Assembly (NCBI GenBank): GCA_937958815.1
Contig: CALGMR010000011.1
Coordinates: 20,602-84,601, forward strand
Origin: an uncultured Rhizobiaceae group bacterium
GTDB lineage: Bacteria; Pseudomonadota; Alphaproteobacteria; Rhizobiales; Rhizobiaceae
DNA length: 64,000 nucleotides
Direction: 5' to 3'
In this document: piece after piece, positions 1 to 9,300 of the stretch
Position numbering within the stretch: position 1 is the first letter of the stretch
How the letters are laid out: every line of letters begins with the position of its first letter
Program-made: the position numbers and the translations under genes
Notes under the pieces: model-generated
Databases searched by the model: none
Seen by the model: only the letters and a program-made list of their open reading frames with translations
What the model was told of the DNA's origin: nothing

Positions 1-11
1 GTGTAAGTCAT
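1..11 (-). CDS. Start of a further beta-oxidation gene (probable fadB), cut by the window edge
   Basis: On the minus strand an AAGGAG ribosome-binding site lies about 7 nt before an ATG at position 11, and the reading frame begins MTY before leaving the window. It follows the thiolase gene by 11 nt in the same direction. In alphaproteobacteria this thiolase is normally followed by the 3-hydroxyacyl-CoA dehydrogenase/enoyl-CoA hydratase fadB, whose product often begins MxYxxF. The start is seen in the sequence; the identity is inferred from context only. Confidence 0.45.
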
Positions 12-22
12 GATTTTTCTCC

Positions 23-1231
23 TTACACCCGTTCAATGATTGTTGCAGTGCCCATGCCGCCGCCAATGCAGAGGGTCACGAGTGCCGTGTTGAGATCGCG
101 ACGTTCCAGTTCATCAAGGACAGTGCCAAGAACCATCGCCCCCGTTGCGCCGAGTGGATGGCCCATGGCAATCGCGCCACCGCACACATTCATTTTGTCG
201 TGCGGGATATCGAAGGCCTGCATGTAGCGCAAAACAACGGAAGCGAAAGCTTCGTTCAACTCGAAGAGATCAATGTCTTCGATTTTCATCTTGGCGCGTT
301 TCAGAAGCTTTTCAGTCACATCAACAGGGCCGGTCAGCATGATGGCTGGTTCAGACCCGATATTGGTGAATGCGCGAATCTTCGCACGGGGTTGTAACCC
401 CATGGATTTGCCACCGCGTTTAGACCCCAAAAGAACTGCAGCAGAACCGTCCACGATGCCGGAGGAATTGCCTGCATGGTGGACGTGGTTCACATCTTCC
501 AACTCTGGGTAACGCTGAACTGCAACCGCATCAAAGCCACCCATCTCGCCCATCATGGCAAAGCTTGCGTTCAAAGATGCAAGCGATTGCATATCTGTTG
601 ACGGACGCATGTGTTCGTCATGATCCAAAATGGTCAATCCATTTATATCTTTGACAGGGGCAATAGAGTTTTTGAAACGCCCATCTTCCCAACTCTTCGC
701 GGCACGTTTTTGGCTTTCCACGGCATAAGCATCGACATCATCGCGCGAGAAACCATATTTGGTAGCGATCAAGTCTGCAGAAATTCCTTGGGGCACGAAA
801 TATGACGGCACAGCAACAGAAGGGTCCATCGGCCAAGCATTGCCAGCCGCACCAATGCCAATGCGTGACATGCTTTCAACGCCGCCACCAATGGCCACAT
901 CATCGGCACCAGCCATAATTTTAGAGGCTGCAAAGTTCACAGAATCAAGGCCAGATGCGCAGTAGCGGTTCAGTTGAACACCAGCAACGCTTTCGTCATA
1001 TTCCGCCTGCAACAATGCTGTTCTTGTGATATCTCCACCTGCTTCTTTTACAGGGTCAACGCAACCGAACACAACATCATCAACCAGTGTTGTATCCAGT
1101 TCATTGCGATCGCGAAGGCTCTCAAGAACGCCTGCCGCCAAGCGGTTTGGGGTTACTTCGTGAAGTGAACCATCTTTTTTGCCGCGCCCGCGTGGTGTGC
1201 GCACGTGATCATAAATAAATGCATCTGCCAT
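23..1231 (-). CDS. fadA: Acetyl-CoA C-acyltransferase (thiolase)
   Basis: This is a 402-residue thiolase, the usual length, which splits 3-oxoacyl-CoA with CoA to acetyl-CoA and a shortened acyl-CoA in the last step of beta-oxidation. The acyl-accepting cysteine is Cys91 in [10 protein letters not shown]. The C-terminal catalytic residues are His358 in [10 protein letters not shown] and Cys388 in CIGGGMGTA. It sits 37 nt after the GST gene and 11 nt before the next start codon in a minus-strand operon with two acyl-CoA dehydrogenases, so a catabolic role is more likely than a biosynthetic one (PhaA). Substrate chain length cannot be read from the sequence. Confidence 0.93.
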   Translation of the reverse strand: MADAFIYDHVRTPRGRGKKDGSLHEVTPNRLAAGVLESLRDRNELDTTLVDDVVFGCVDPVKEAGGDITRTALLQAEYDESVAGVQLNRYCASGLDSVNFAASKIMAGADDVAIGGGVESMSRIGIGAAGNAWPMDPSVAVPSYFVPQGISADLIATKYGFSRDDVDAYAVESQKRAAKSWEDGRFKNSIAPVKDINGLTILDHDEHMRPSTDMQSLASLNASFAMMGEMGGFDAVAVQRYPELEDVNHVHHAGNSSGIVDGSAAVLLGSKRGGKSMGLQPRAKIRAFTNIGSEPAIMLTGPVDVTEKLLKRAKMKIEDIDLFELNEAFASVVLRYMQAFDIPHDKMNVCGGAIAMGHPLGATGAMVLGTVLDELERRDLNTALVTLCIGGGMGTATIIERV

Positions 1232-1268
1232 TGTTGGTCTCCTTTTGGAACCCGTATGGGTCTATTGT

Positions 1269-1904
1269 TTACGCTGCAGCTTTGGTCGGCAGCAGATCTT
1301 CCGGTGTTGCGTAGTGTGGCAGGTTGGACATGCGTTCCAACCATGCCTTGATGTTCTTGTAGTCATCCCAACTGACGTTGAAATGGTCTGGCCATGTGAG
1401 ATAGCCTATCATGGAAATATCGGCGATTGTGGCTTGATCGGTTGCCGCCCAATCATTGTTTTCCAGATGGCGGTTCAGAACTTTAATCGCCTGGATCATA
1501 CGCCCCTGTAGGAATAATGCTTCAGGCGTATCCCCCTTTTTCAGAAATTTATTCAGGAAGCGATAGGTGGCGATCATGCCTGTGAGCTTGTGATTGTCGA
1601 ACAAAATCCAACGCATCACTTCGCGTTCTTCAGCGGCATTTTCCGGAGCGAATTTTCCCAATTTTCCTGCCAGATGATACAGCATGACACCACTTTGATT
1701 CACCACCAAATCACCTTCTGTATGGTCAACCAGCATGGGCACTTCGCCCATGGCATTTCGTGCCAGATATTCTGGCGAACGATGTGCACCATTGAAAAAA
1801 TCGACCCACTCGGCCTGCCAGTCTGCTTGGCAAAGTTGGAGCATAAGAGCGGGTTTGTAAGAGTTGCCCGACTCCAAAAAGCAATGCAGCGAGTAGTCAA
1901 CCAT
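1269..1904 (-). CDS. Glutathione S-transferase family protein
   Basis: The 211-residue protein has the GST layout: an N-terminal thioredoxin-like half (MVDYSLHCFLESGNSYKPAL, then EVPMLVDH with the cis-Pro of the GSH site, then NQSGVMLYHLA) and an all-alpha C-terminal half. Its start overlaps the end of the upstream thioesterase gene by 8 nt, so the two are probably translationally coupled. GSTs are often found in alphaproteobacterial beta-oxidation operons, where they may conjugate reactive enoyl compounds. The substrate is unknown, and the role given here is inferred from the neighbours. Confidence 0.85.
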   Translation of the reverse strand: MVDYSLHCFLESGNSYKPALMLQLCQADWQAEWVDFFNGAHRSPEYLARNAMGEVPMLVDHTEGDLVVNQSGVMLYHLAGKLGKFAPENAAEEREVMRWILFDNHKLTGMIATYRFLNKFLKKGDTPEALFLQGRMIQAIKVLNRHLENNDWAATDQATIADISMIGYLTWPDHFNVSWDDYKNIKAWLERMSNLPHYATPEDLLPTKAAA

Positions 1905-2340
1905 CTTTGGCTTCTTTCATATCATATTGCAGTCCAGCAAATGGACGAAGTTTGAGACTTGAAGTTGCACGTGCAACCAATTCATCCTCAGCGGTGAAAA
2001 GTTTGGCTTCGGCAAAAACAATTGTTTTTCCAGCTTTCGTGATCAGCGCTTCGCAAGTGATTGGGCCAAATGGAGCGGCCTTCAAAAACTGCGTGTGAAG
2101 ATCAATCGTTGCCATCGAGAATTTCATGCCAAGCGAAATGAACGTGTTGAACCCCATGGCATCATCCATCATGGCGCCAAGAAATCCACCTTGGATCACG
2201 CCGCCGAAATTGATCATATCGTTGTTTGGTTGAAACGATACACGGGTGAACAAGCGCTCTGCGTCATGTTCGATCAAATCCATACCCATCCAGCGGGCGG
2301 AAGGTGGCGCCATATCGCGGGTGAATGCCGAGACTTCCAA
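1897..2340 (-). CDS. PaaI-type hotdog thioesterase
   Basis: The 147-residue protein is a single hotdog-fold thioesterase of the PaaI/YdiI type. The helix segment GGVIQGGFLGAMMDDAMG carries the family's HGG-like site, here with Gln-Gly-Gly in place of His-Gly-Gly, and is followed by the Asp pair of the catalytic region. Such enzymes hydrolyse acyl-CoA esters and free trapped CoA. The start taken is TTG at 2340, 2 nt after the stop of the acyl-CoA dehydrogenase gene, with GGAG about 10 nt upstream. An ATG at 2313 would shorten it by 9 residues. It is an internal gene of the beta-oxidation operon. Confidence 0.82.
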   Translation of the reverse strand: MEVSAFTRDMAPPSARWMGMDLIEHDAERLFTRVSFQPNNDMINFGGVIQGGFLGAMMDDAMGFNTFISLGMKFSMATIDLHTQFLKAAPFGPITCEALITKAGKTIVFAEAKLFTAEDELVARATSSLKLRPFAGLQYDMKEAKDG

Positions 2341-2342
2341 AA

Positions 2343-3515
2343 CTACAAGCTCCGCGAGATCAAAACTTTCATGATCTCATTTGTGCCGCCGTAAATGCGT
2401 TGCACGCGTGCATCGCGAAACATGCGGGCAATTGGATATTCATTCATGTAGCCGTAACCGCCATGCAGTTGAACGCATTCATCCATCACTTTGCATTGCA
2501 AATCCGTGACCCAATATTTCGCCATAGATGCGGTGGTCGCGTCCAAGCCACCTTTCAAATGTTGCTCGACACAATGGTCCACAAAGACCCGTGCAATGCT
2601 GGCTTCGGTTTTCATTTCCGCCAGTTTGAACTGGGTGTTTTGAAAATCGATCACACGATTGCCAAATGCCTTGCGCTCTTTTGTGTAGTCAATGGTCAGT
2701 GCCAAAGCCCGTTCGATGGCGCAAATGGCTTGATTTGCAATCAACAGCCGCTCTTGCGGCAATTGTTCCATCAATTGATAGAAACCTCGGCCTTCTTCAG
2801 CACCCAACAAGTTGGAAGTTGGCACACGCACATCGTTGAAAAAAAGTTCGGATGTGTCATTGGCTTTGAAGCCAACCTTGTCGAGATTGCGCCCGCGTTC
2901 AAACCCTTCCAACCCATCCGTTTCCAGAACAACCAACGACGTTCCTTTTGCGCCTTGCGCAGGGTCGGTTTTCACGACAACCACAATTACATTGGCGTGT
3001 TGACCATTGGTAATGAAGGTTTTGGAGCCGTTAATTTTGTAGTGATTACCATCTTTGACAGCGGTGGTTTTGATGCCTTGAAGGTCTGACCCCGCACCAG
3101 GTTCGGTCATGGCAATTGCGCCAATCAATTCGCCTGATGCCATGCGCGGCAGCCATTTTTGCTTTTGTTCTTCAGATCCGTAGTGAAGAATGTAAGGTGC
3201 AACGATGGAATTGTGCAGCGCGAGGCCGAACCCGTCGACACCCACATGCCCAATGGCTTCTGCGATCACGGCTTCATGGGCGTAAGTGCCGCCAGCGCCG
3301 CCATAGGTTTCCGGCATGGAGGCGCAAAGCAAACCAGCTTCGCCTGCCTTTTCCCAGGTCTCACGATCAACCATTTCTTGTTTTTCAAAGCGCTCATAGT
3401 GCGGCAGCACTTCGTCTCTCATGAAACGGTTGGCCATATCCTCCACCATGACGACCTCATCATCAGAGCGCCATGTGGGAGTTGGAATATCCAGAGCCTC
3501 GGCGGGCAGGGTCAT
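2343..3515 (-). CDS. Acyl-CoA dehydrogenase, LCAD/IVD-like
   Basis: This 390-residue flavoprotein catalyses the alpha,beta-dehydrogenation of acyl-CoA and passes electrons to ETF. It shows the family signatures AMTEPGAGSDLQGIKTTA and QLHGGYGYMNEYPI. The C-terminal motif is IYGGTNEIMK. MCAD-type enzymes have the catalytic Glu in IYEGT; the Gly here is typical of long-chain and isovaleryl-CoA dehydrogenases, which take their base from an earlier helix. The gene lies 24 nt after the larger acyl-CoA dehydrogenase gene and 2 nt before the thioesterase gene. A LiuR-like regulator upstream fits branched-chain or medium/long acyl substrates, but specificity is not proven. Confidence 0.9.
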   Translation of the reverse strand: MTLPAEALDIPTPTWRSDDEVVMVEDMANRFMRDEVLPHYERFEKQEMVDRETWEKAGEAGLLCASMPETYGGAGGTYAHEAVIAEAIGHVGVDGFGLALHNSIVAPYILHYGSEEQKQKWLPRMASGELIGAIAMTEPGAGSDLQGIKTTAVKDGNHYKINGSKTFITNGQHANVIVVVVKTDPAQGAKGTSLVVLETDGLEGFERGRNLDKVGFKANDTSELFFNDVRVPTSNLLGAEEGRGFYQLMEQLPQERLLIANQAICAIERALALTIDYTKERKAFGNRVIDFQNTQFKLAEMKTEASIARVFVDHCVEQHLKGGLDATTASMAKYWVTDLQCKVMDECVQLHGGYGYMNEYPIARMFRDARVQRIYGGTNEIMKVLISRSL

Positions 3516-3539
3516 GTGGTGCTCCTCCCGTAGCGGTTC

Positions 3540-5333
3540 TTAAAACGCCTCCGCGTTCAGCGTCATCATGGTGTCCGCACCTGTTTGAATGCGCGCAAGA
3601 TGAGCCATGTGTTCCGGCATCACGCGTTCCATGAAGAACTTTCCTGTCACGAGCTTCTTCTCGTAAAACTCTTTGTCACCATCACCAGAAGCAATTTTTT
3701 CATGTGCCGCAACTGCCATGAGACCCCACATGTGACCGAATGCCACGAGACCAAACAGATGCATGTAGTCTGTTGACGCTGCGCCCGCATTGTCGGGGTT
3801 AGCCATGCCATTTTGCATCAACCACATTGTGGCTGTTTGGAGGTCGGTCAGCGCTTTAGACAAGGGCGCGATAAACGGCTTCATGTCGTCATTGTCTTTG
3901 TGCGCTGAGCAGAAAGAACCCACTTCTTTGAAGTAGGCTTGAACCGCACGACCGCCCTTGCTTGGCAATTTACGGCCAACCAAATCAAGCGCTTGAATGC
4001 CGTTGGCGCCTTCATAAATCATGGCAATGCGCGCATCGCGCACAAACTGTTCCATGCCCCACTCAGCAACATAGCCGTGGCCACCATACATTTGTTGGGC
4101 CATCACAGTGTTGTCGAACCCTTTGTCAGTGATCACGCCTTTAACAATTGGGGTCAGCAAGCCCATCATGTCGTCAGCGGCTTGTTTGTCTTCTTCGTTG
4201 TCTGAACGGCGGTGGATGTCACCTTTCAAAGCAGTCCACATCACCAATGCACGTGCAGCTTCGTTGAAGCTTTTGATTGTCATCAAAACACGACGCACGT
4301 CTGGGTGCACAATGATTGGGTCCGCTTTTTTCTCAGGTTCTTTGGTGCCCGAGATGGAACGGCCTTGAAGACGATCCTGCGCATAGGTCACTGCATTTTG
4401 GTAGGCAACTTCAGATTGCGCCAAACCCTGAACACCAACACCGAGGCGCGCTTCATTCATCATCACGAACATGGCTTTCAAGCCACGGTTTTCGGTACCA
4501 ACCAGATAGCCAGTTGCATCATCGTAGTTGAGAACGGCAGTCGAGTTGCCATGAATGCCCATCTTTTCTTCAAGCGAACCACACACAACGCCGTTGCGTT
4601 CACCGGGGTTTCCATCTGCGTCCAAAACAAATTTTGGAACGATGAACAAAGAAATCCCGTCAACGCCTTCTGGCGCGCCTTCAATACGTGCAATCACAAG
4701 GTGGATAATATTGGATGTGAGATCATGTTCACCGGCAGAGATGAAAATCTTCTGGCCAGAGATTTTAAACGATCCATCGTCCTGACGCACCGCTTTTGTG
4801 CGCAGCATGCCGAGATCGGTGCCGCAATGCGGTTCTGTCAGGTTCATGGTGCCGGACCATTCGCCAGAAATCATTTTAGGAACGTAAGTCTGTTTTTGTT
4901 CTTCAGAAGCGTGTTCCAACAACGCCGCAACCGCACCAGAGGTCAGGCCTGGATACATACCGAAAGCCATATTCGCGGAAGAAACATATTCAGCCACACA
5001 TGCATTGATTGTGGCTGGAAGGTTTTGACCTCCAAATTCTTCTGGAAAGGGCAGGGCACCCCAACCATTTTCAGAATATTGGTCATATGCAGCTTTAAAG
5101 CCTGTTGGGGTTCTCACGGAGCCATCATCGCTGCGAACACAGCCTTCACTGTCACCAACCTGATTGAGAGGTTGCAGCAACTCTTCAGCCATCTTGCCAG
5201 CTTCGCCTAGAATTGCCTCAATCATATCAGGTGTTGCGTCAGCAAACCCTTCAAGATTGTTGTATTTCTCGATGTTCAAAACATCATTGAGCAAGAACAT
5301 CGTCTCTTTAACGGGGGCAGCATAGCTTGGCAT
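3540..5333 (-). CDS. Acyl-CoA dehydrogenase with C-terminal extension (DmdC/FadE-like)
   Basis: The 597-residue protein belongs to the long acyl-CoA dehydrogenases, with an N-terminal lid domain, the core (NLTEPHCGTDLGMLRTKA, MYGGHGYVAEWGMEQFVRDA) and an extra C-terminal helical domain. The catalytic Glu is present in IAMIYEGANGIQALDL. The family includes 3-methylmercaptopropionyl-CoA dehydrogenase (DmdC) as well as general fatty acyl enzymes, so DMSP-derived substrates are possible. I chose the ATG at 5333 because GAGGAGA stands about 8 nt before it; the ATG at 5351 is itself next to that ribosome-binding site. It is the first gene of the minus-strand operon, with inverted repeats 110-180 nt upstream. 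Confidence 0.9.
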   Translation of the reverse strand: MPSYAAPVKETMFLLNDVLNIEKYNNLEGFADATPDMIEAILGEAGKMAEELLQPLNQVGDSEGCVRSDDGSVRTPTGFKAAYDQYSENGWGALPFPEEFGGQNLPATINACVAEYVSSANMAFGMYPGLTSGAVAALLEHASEEQKQTYVPKMISGEWSGTMNLTEPHCGTDLGMLRTKAVRQDDGSFKISGQKIFISAGEHDLTSNIIHLVIARIEGAPEGVDGISLFIVPKFVLDADGNPGERNGVVCGSLEEKMGIHGNSTAVLNYDDATGYLVGTENRGLKAMFVMMNEARLGVGVQGLAQSEVAYQNAVTYAQDRLQGRSISGTKEPEKKADPIIVHPDVRRVLMTIKSFNEAARALVMWTALKGDIHRRSDNEEDKQAADDMMGLLTPIVKGVITDKGFDNTVMAQQMYGGHGYVAEWGMEQFVRDARIAMIYEGANGIQALDLVGRKLPSKGGRAVQAYFKEVGSFCSAHKDNDDMKPFIAPLSKALTDLQTATMWLMQNGMANPDNAGAASTDYMHLFGLVAFGHMWGLMAVAAHEKIASGDGDKEFYEKKLVTGKFFMERVMPEHMAHLARIQTGADTMMTLNAEAF

Positions 5334-5443
5334 AATTTTATGTCTCCTCACATGAGTTAGAGGTTTATTCCAACTCGTTTTTCACCATTTGACCGCAGGC
5401 TCGGCACAGATTGTCGACCAATCCATTTTAAAGATTGGCGCTG

Positions 5444-5461
5444 ATTGTAAAAAATTACAAT
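5444..5461. promoter_or_regulatory. Inverted repeat (7-4-7) upstream of the beta-oxidation operon
   Basis: ATTGTAA and TTACAAT are separated by AAAA, a perfect 7-bp inverted repeat with a 4-bp spacer. It lies 111 nt before the first operon gene and 27 nt on the gene side of the stronger repeat at 5489-5512, which has the same 4-bp spacer. It may be a second binding site or part of the core promoter; being A+T rich, it is less convincing alone. Confidence 0.4.
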
Positions 5462-5488
5462 AACCCAATTTTGGCGCAAGTCTACAAT

Positions 5489-5512
5489 TTTGACGTTTGC
5501 GTAAACGTCAAA
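5489..5512. promoter_or_regulatory. Probable MerR/LiuR-type operator
   Basis: TTTGACGTTT and AAACGTCAAA form a perfect 10-bp inverted repeat around a GCGT spacer. Read on the minus strand, one arm supplies a TTGACG -35-like hexamer pointing at the acyl-CoA dehydrogenase operon. Proteobacterial LiuR (MerR family) sites are described as ACGT-containing palindromes of this general form, and a MerR-family gene ends only 86 nt away. The repeat is seen directly; the regulator assignment is inference. Confidence 0.65.
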
Positions 5513-5597
5513 TTGAAAAAACTCATTAATACAGAGTGTTAACGAACTGAAAAAATGTGAGGTGAGAAACGGCCGAAAACGATTTCAGCCGTTAAAT

Positions 5598-5978
5598 CTA
5601 GAGACCTTCGATTGCAGTCTCTAAGTCTGCAATGGTTTGCTCAGTCTCTTTTTGCTTTTCGCGCAAGCTTTGCAACTGCAAGCTGTAAACGTCTCGGACC
5701 TTGTCCATAGACCCGCCTGCTTCATCAAACTCATGCAAATCAAGGACTTCTCCAATTTCCCCAAGGGACAAACCTATGCGTTTGCAAAAGAGTGCAATGC
5801 GAAGACGTTCTCTGTCCTCAGCACTGTAAAGCCGCGTTGTTCCAGACCGTTCTGGTGTGACCAGACCTCGGTCTTCGTAAAAACGTAGTGCGCGCAAAGT
5901 AACATCAAACTCCCGCGCTAGATCGCCAATTTTATATACCATGCCCTGAGCCGCTGCCTCTAGAATGGGAAACGGCAT
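5598..5978 (-). CDS. MerR-family regulator (LiuR/PsrA-like)
   Basis: The product is a DNA-binding regulator of the MerR family. The winged helix-turn-helix is KIGDLAREFDVTLRALRFYE followed by DRGLVTPERSGTTRLY. A dimerising coiled coil follows (LQSLREKQKETEQTIADLE). There is no C-terminal metal-binding cysteine cluster, which fits regulators sensing acyl-CoA or organic effectors. The start at 5978 is chosen for GGAAAGG about 5 nt upstream and gives 126 residues. The frame is open back to an ATG at 6119 (173 residues, with a CPGCAFCHF stretch), and an ATG at 5942 sits just before the HTH. It lies upstream of the beta-oxidation operon in the same direction and is its probable regulator. Confidence 0.85.
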   Translation of the reverse strand: MPFPILEAAAQGMVYKIGDLAREFDVTLRALRFYEDRGLVTPERSGTTRLYSAEDRERLRIALFCKRIGLSLGEIGEVLDLHEFDEAGGSMDKVRDVYSLQLQSLREKQKETEQTIADLETAIEGL

Positions 5979-6130
5979 TGCCCTTTCCGTTGCTTGTTTA
6001 GTATTCCAATCTTCGAAGTTTCGAAAGTGACAAAACGCACACCCGGGGCACTGAGTTGTCGATATGCGCACTTTGGAAACTATAGAGGCTCCTTCGAATA
6101 AAAGAGCAGAACCTCGCATTTGTCATTTCT

Positions 6131-6162
6131 CTAATATTCACCAATGTTGACCCTAGGTCAAC
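6131..6162 (-). promoter_or_regulatory. Probable MerR-type promoter with palindrome
   Basis: GTTGACC and GGTCAAC form a 7-bp inverted repeat around a 3-bp spacer at 6146-6162. Read on the minus strand it gives TTGACC (6161-6156), then exactly 19 nt, then TATTAG (6136-6131). A 19-bp spacer is the hallmark of promoters activated by MerR-family proteins, and the promoter points at the MerR-family gene, so autoregulation is likely. Transcription from here would start near 6123, making the ATG at 6119 almost leaderless and the preferred start at 5978 preceded by a leader of about 145 nt. Confidence 0.5.
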
Positions 6163-6328
6163 TGGGCCGACGATTTTGTTATCAGACCCATTCAATTAAC
6201 CGGAGTTAACGCGCTGTTTACCATGTTTGAAGAAAGTGCAGTCTAAGCGGTTGGCAGAAATCTGTTTACCCGCACGACTTAAAAAATTTGGTCATTTTGA
6301 AAAAGTGACACGGGAACGGAAAAGTAAA

Positions 6329-9300
6329 ATGCGTCAAGCCTATCCAGGACTGTACGGACAAACACCTCAAAACGCCGCAAATGCTGGGGTTTCAACGGGT
6401 GATGACCGTTTGCTGAACATCAAGCGTGCTGTTGATTCGATTGAACAAAGGCTCAACGCAAGTGCAATGAATCAGCAGTCGGTCACACCGCAGGCGCCAA
6501 CTTTTGCGATGGCTCATAACCCGAATCACCCGATGAATGCGGGGGCGTTTGGCGGCCAAAATCCAAATATGGCTTCCCAATCTTCGCCTGATGCTGCTCA
6601 GTTAAACATGCTGCAGGAAGAAATTGCACGCCTGTCAAACCAGGTTATGTCGCCGGCACATGGCCAAACTCATATGCACAATTCTACTGCGGGGCAGCCT
6701 AATTTCGCTCCGAATATGAATTCAGCTGCTGCAGAAATTGCTCAGCGCCAGCAAATGTTGCGCCAAACCACACCGCAAATGGGCGCGGCCGCTCTTTCGC
6801 ACAATCCACAACAAGCAGCGATCCAACAAACGGTGCAGTCAGCAGCCAGAGACTCGATTGCTGAAGCCTTGGAAGAATTGAAGGCCGAAATGGCCGCAAT
6901 GCGTCAACAGGTCGAAAAACCAATTGCGATCAAACAAGACGTTCCACAAGAAGAAATTGACCGCATCGCTCAAGCCGTGGCTGACATGCAAAATGGCTCG
7001 CAAATTGACGAAGAAGCGTTTGTTCGTTTGCAAAACGAATTGGAATCTCTTCGCGACAACCTGACACAAGATCTGCGCACAAACATCGCCCAAGACATTC
7101 AAAGCAGCACTGAATCTCTGCAGGGTTCCGTGTCAGACATCCAAAACTCTGTAAGCAGTGTGCGCGAGGAAATTCATCAAGCCACCAACAACCAGGCTGG
7201 AATCGTTTCGGCTCGCATCGATGCATTGGCGCAAGGCATTGACCAAATGTCACTGCAATCTGGTAATTCGGTGGGTCCGGCCGTTGAAAATCTGACAGCC
7301 CAACTCGACACGCTCAGAATGTCTGTTGAAGACCTTCCTCAGACATTGGCAATGTCTCGATTGGAAGAGCGGTTGCAGGACATGACCGCAAAGATCGAAG
7401 GTTTTGCGCACATGGCTCAACAGCCAGCTGCCGTTGCTCCAGGTATCACACCACAAGATTTGAGTGCACTTGAAGCACGTATGGATGAAATTGCACGAGG
7501 TTTGGTGGCCGTTTCAAATTCTGGCAACAAAGCCCCAGAAGTGGATTTGACTGCGGTTGATCGTGTGGAAGCCCGCATCAGCGAGCTTAGCCGCACAATC
7601 GACATGATTTCCCAGCGTGACAATGCAGCTGAGTTTGAACAGCTCGCTGTTCGTATCGATGGTTTGACAGAGCGTTTGGGCTCCTTTGAAAAATATGCAG
7701 AAAATGGAGACCTGGGCGGAGCCAGTGCGATGTTTGCGGCACCAGACATTGGTGTCATCGAAGAACAATTGCGCACTTTGACAGCGCAAATGGAACACAA
7801 TGCCGGGCAATCGCAAACCGAGCAGCTGGAACAACAAATTCAACGTCTGTCTGATCGTATTGAACAGCAAGCTGCCCAACCCGTTGCTGGTGTCGAAACG
7901 ATCGAAGCGCAAATCCAACAACTTTATGCACGTGTTGAAGAAGCCGCTAACGTCAATTCGACAGCAGCGCAGATGTCCAACTTGGAAGCCCAAATTGGTC
8001 AGATCATACGTACTATGAACAAGCAGCCAGACGGCGCTGCAGTTGGTGATGTGAACGTAGACTTCGCACCAGTTGAAGCGCGTCTCGGTCAAATTGAAAA
8101 CCAATTGGTTGAAAACCAGAATTTTTCACTAGAAGCAGCTCAACAAGCTGCGCAACAGGCGGTCTCCATGATGGGATCGTCCAGTGAAGCGGGGCAAATC
8201 ATTTCTGCTTTGTCCGCAGACCTGCAGTCGCTTCAAGCCGTTGCTGAAGCCGGAAATGCAAACAACGCCCAAACAGTAAACCAAGTCAACTCGACGCTGA
8301 ATCAGGTGATCGAACGCCTTAATACGATTGAAGGGTCAATTGCGCAGGTTGCTGAAACGCGCGAAGCCACATTTGTTGCGCCAGCCGCAGCTGTATCCGC
8401 AGCAGCTATGGCCGCACCTGCGGCCGCAGAAGCAGTTGCCCATCAACTGGAGCCAGAGGCTGCCGCTGATATGTCAGCATTTGCTGCCGATGGCGCAGCT
8501 GATAGTGCATCCGACGAAATGGGCGCAATTCAACGTGCGGCTGTGGAAACGGGCTTTGTTGATGCCCCTTCTGTGGACCCTAGCGATCACATTGAAGCGG
8601 CTATGAAGTTGGAGCCGGAAACGGCTGAGGATCATAGCCCGCTAGAACCGGGATCAAGCGCGCCGGATATTGACAAACTTGTTCAACAGGCGACCGCAAA
8701 ATTAGATGAAACCAAAGCAAACCTCGGTGCTGCTGCCGGTACACTTGATGATGCGGTTCCGACCGATGAAATTCGCACCGATGCGGTATCAGCGGCACGT
8801 CGTGCCTTGCAGGCAACAACTGCTGAAATGAATGCAGTACGTGACGAAACAAAATCTGCATCTAAATCAGCAAAGCCAAAAATGGATGACTTGAAGTCCA
8901 AAGCAGGCGGAATGTTCTCCGGAATAAATTTTGACCGCCTTCGCAAACCAGTTGTCATGGCTGCCGCGGCACTGTTGCTGTCTATCGTCGCCTTCAAAGG
9001 CTACACCATGTTTGCTGGTGACAAAGAAATGCCGGTTGCAAAGGTCGAAGGTCCAGCGATTGAAAAAACCATAGACGGCACTACATCTGCTGTTGAAGGC
9101 GCTGTGGACGGTCTCATTGATGGCACCAAACAGGCAGGAAATGCAGTTGCAGAAACAACCGATCGAGTTGTTCGCAATGTTGAAGAAGGTATTGAGAATA
9201 CAGCTGACGAAGTGACACAGGCAACGGAAAGTGTTCTGCCTGACGGTCCTTCTACAAACACAAAAGCGGCGGCGGAAGGCGAAACCCAACCTGCATCAGA

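Noticed and set aside
2325..3089. 254-codon plus-strand frame across the acyl-CoA dehydrogenase
   Set aside because: It lies antisense to a gene with clear family motifs, has a Cys/His/Phe-rich composition and no ribosome-binding site.
4212..5210. 332-codon plus-strand frame
   Set aside because: It is the antisense shadow of the larger acyl-CoA dehydrogenase; the encoded sequence has no recognisable domain.
6196..6209. TTAA-N6-TTAA upstream of podJ
   Set aside because: The spacing is 6 nt, not the 7 nt of the CtrA consensus; mentioned with podJ but not called as a site.
7514..8104. 196-codon minus-strand frame inside podJ
   Set aside because: The podJ coiled-coil reading is continuous; this antisense frame is Cys-rich and repetitive without motifs.
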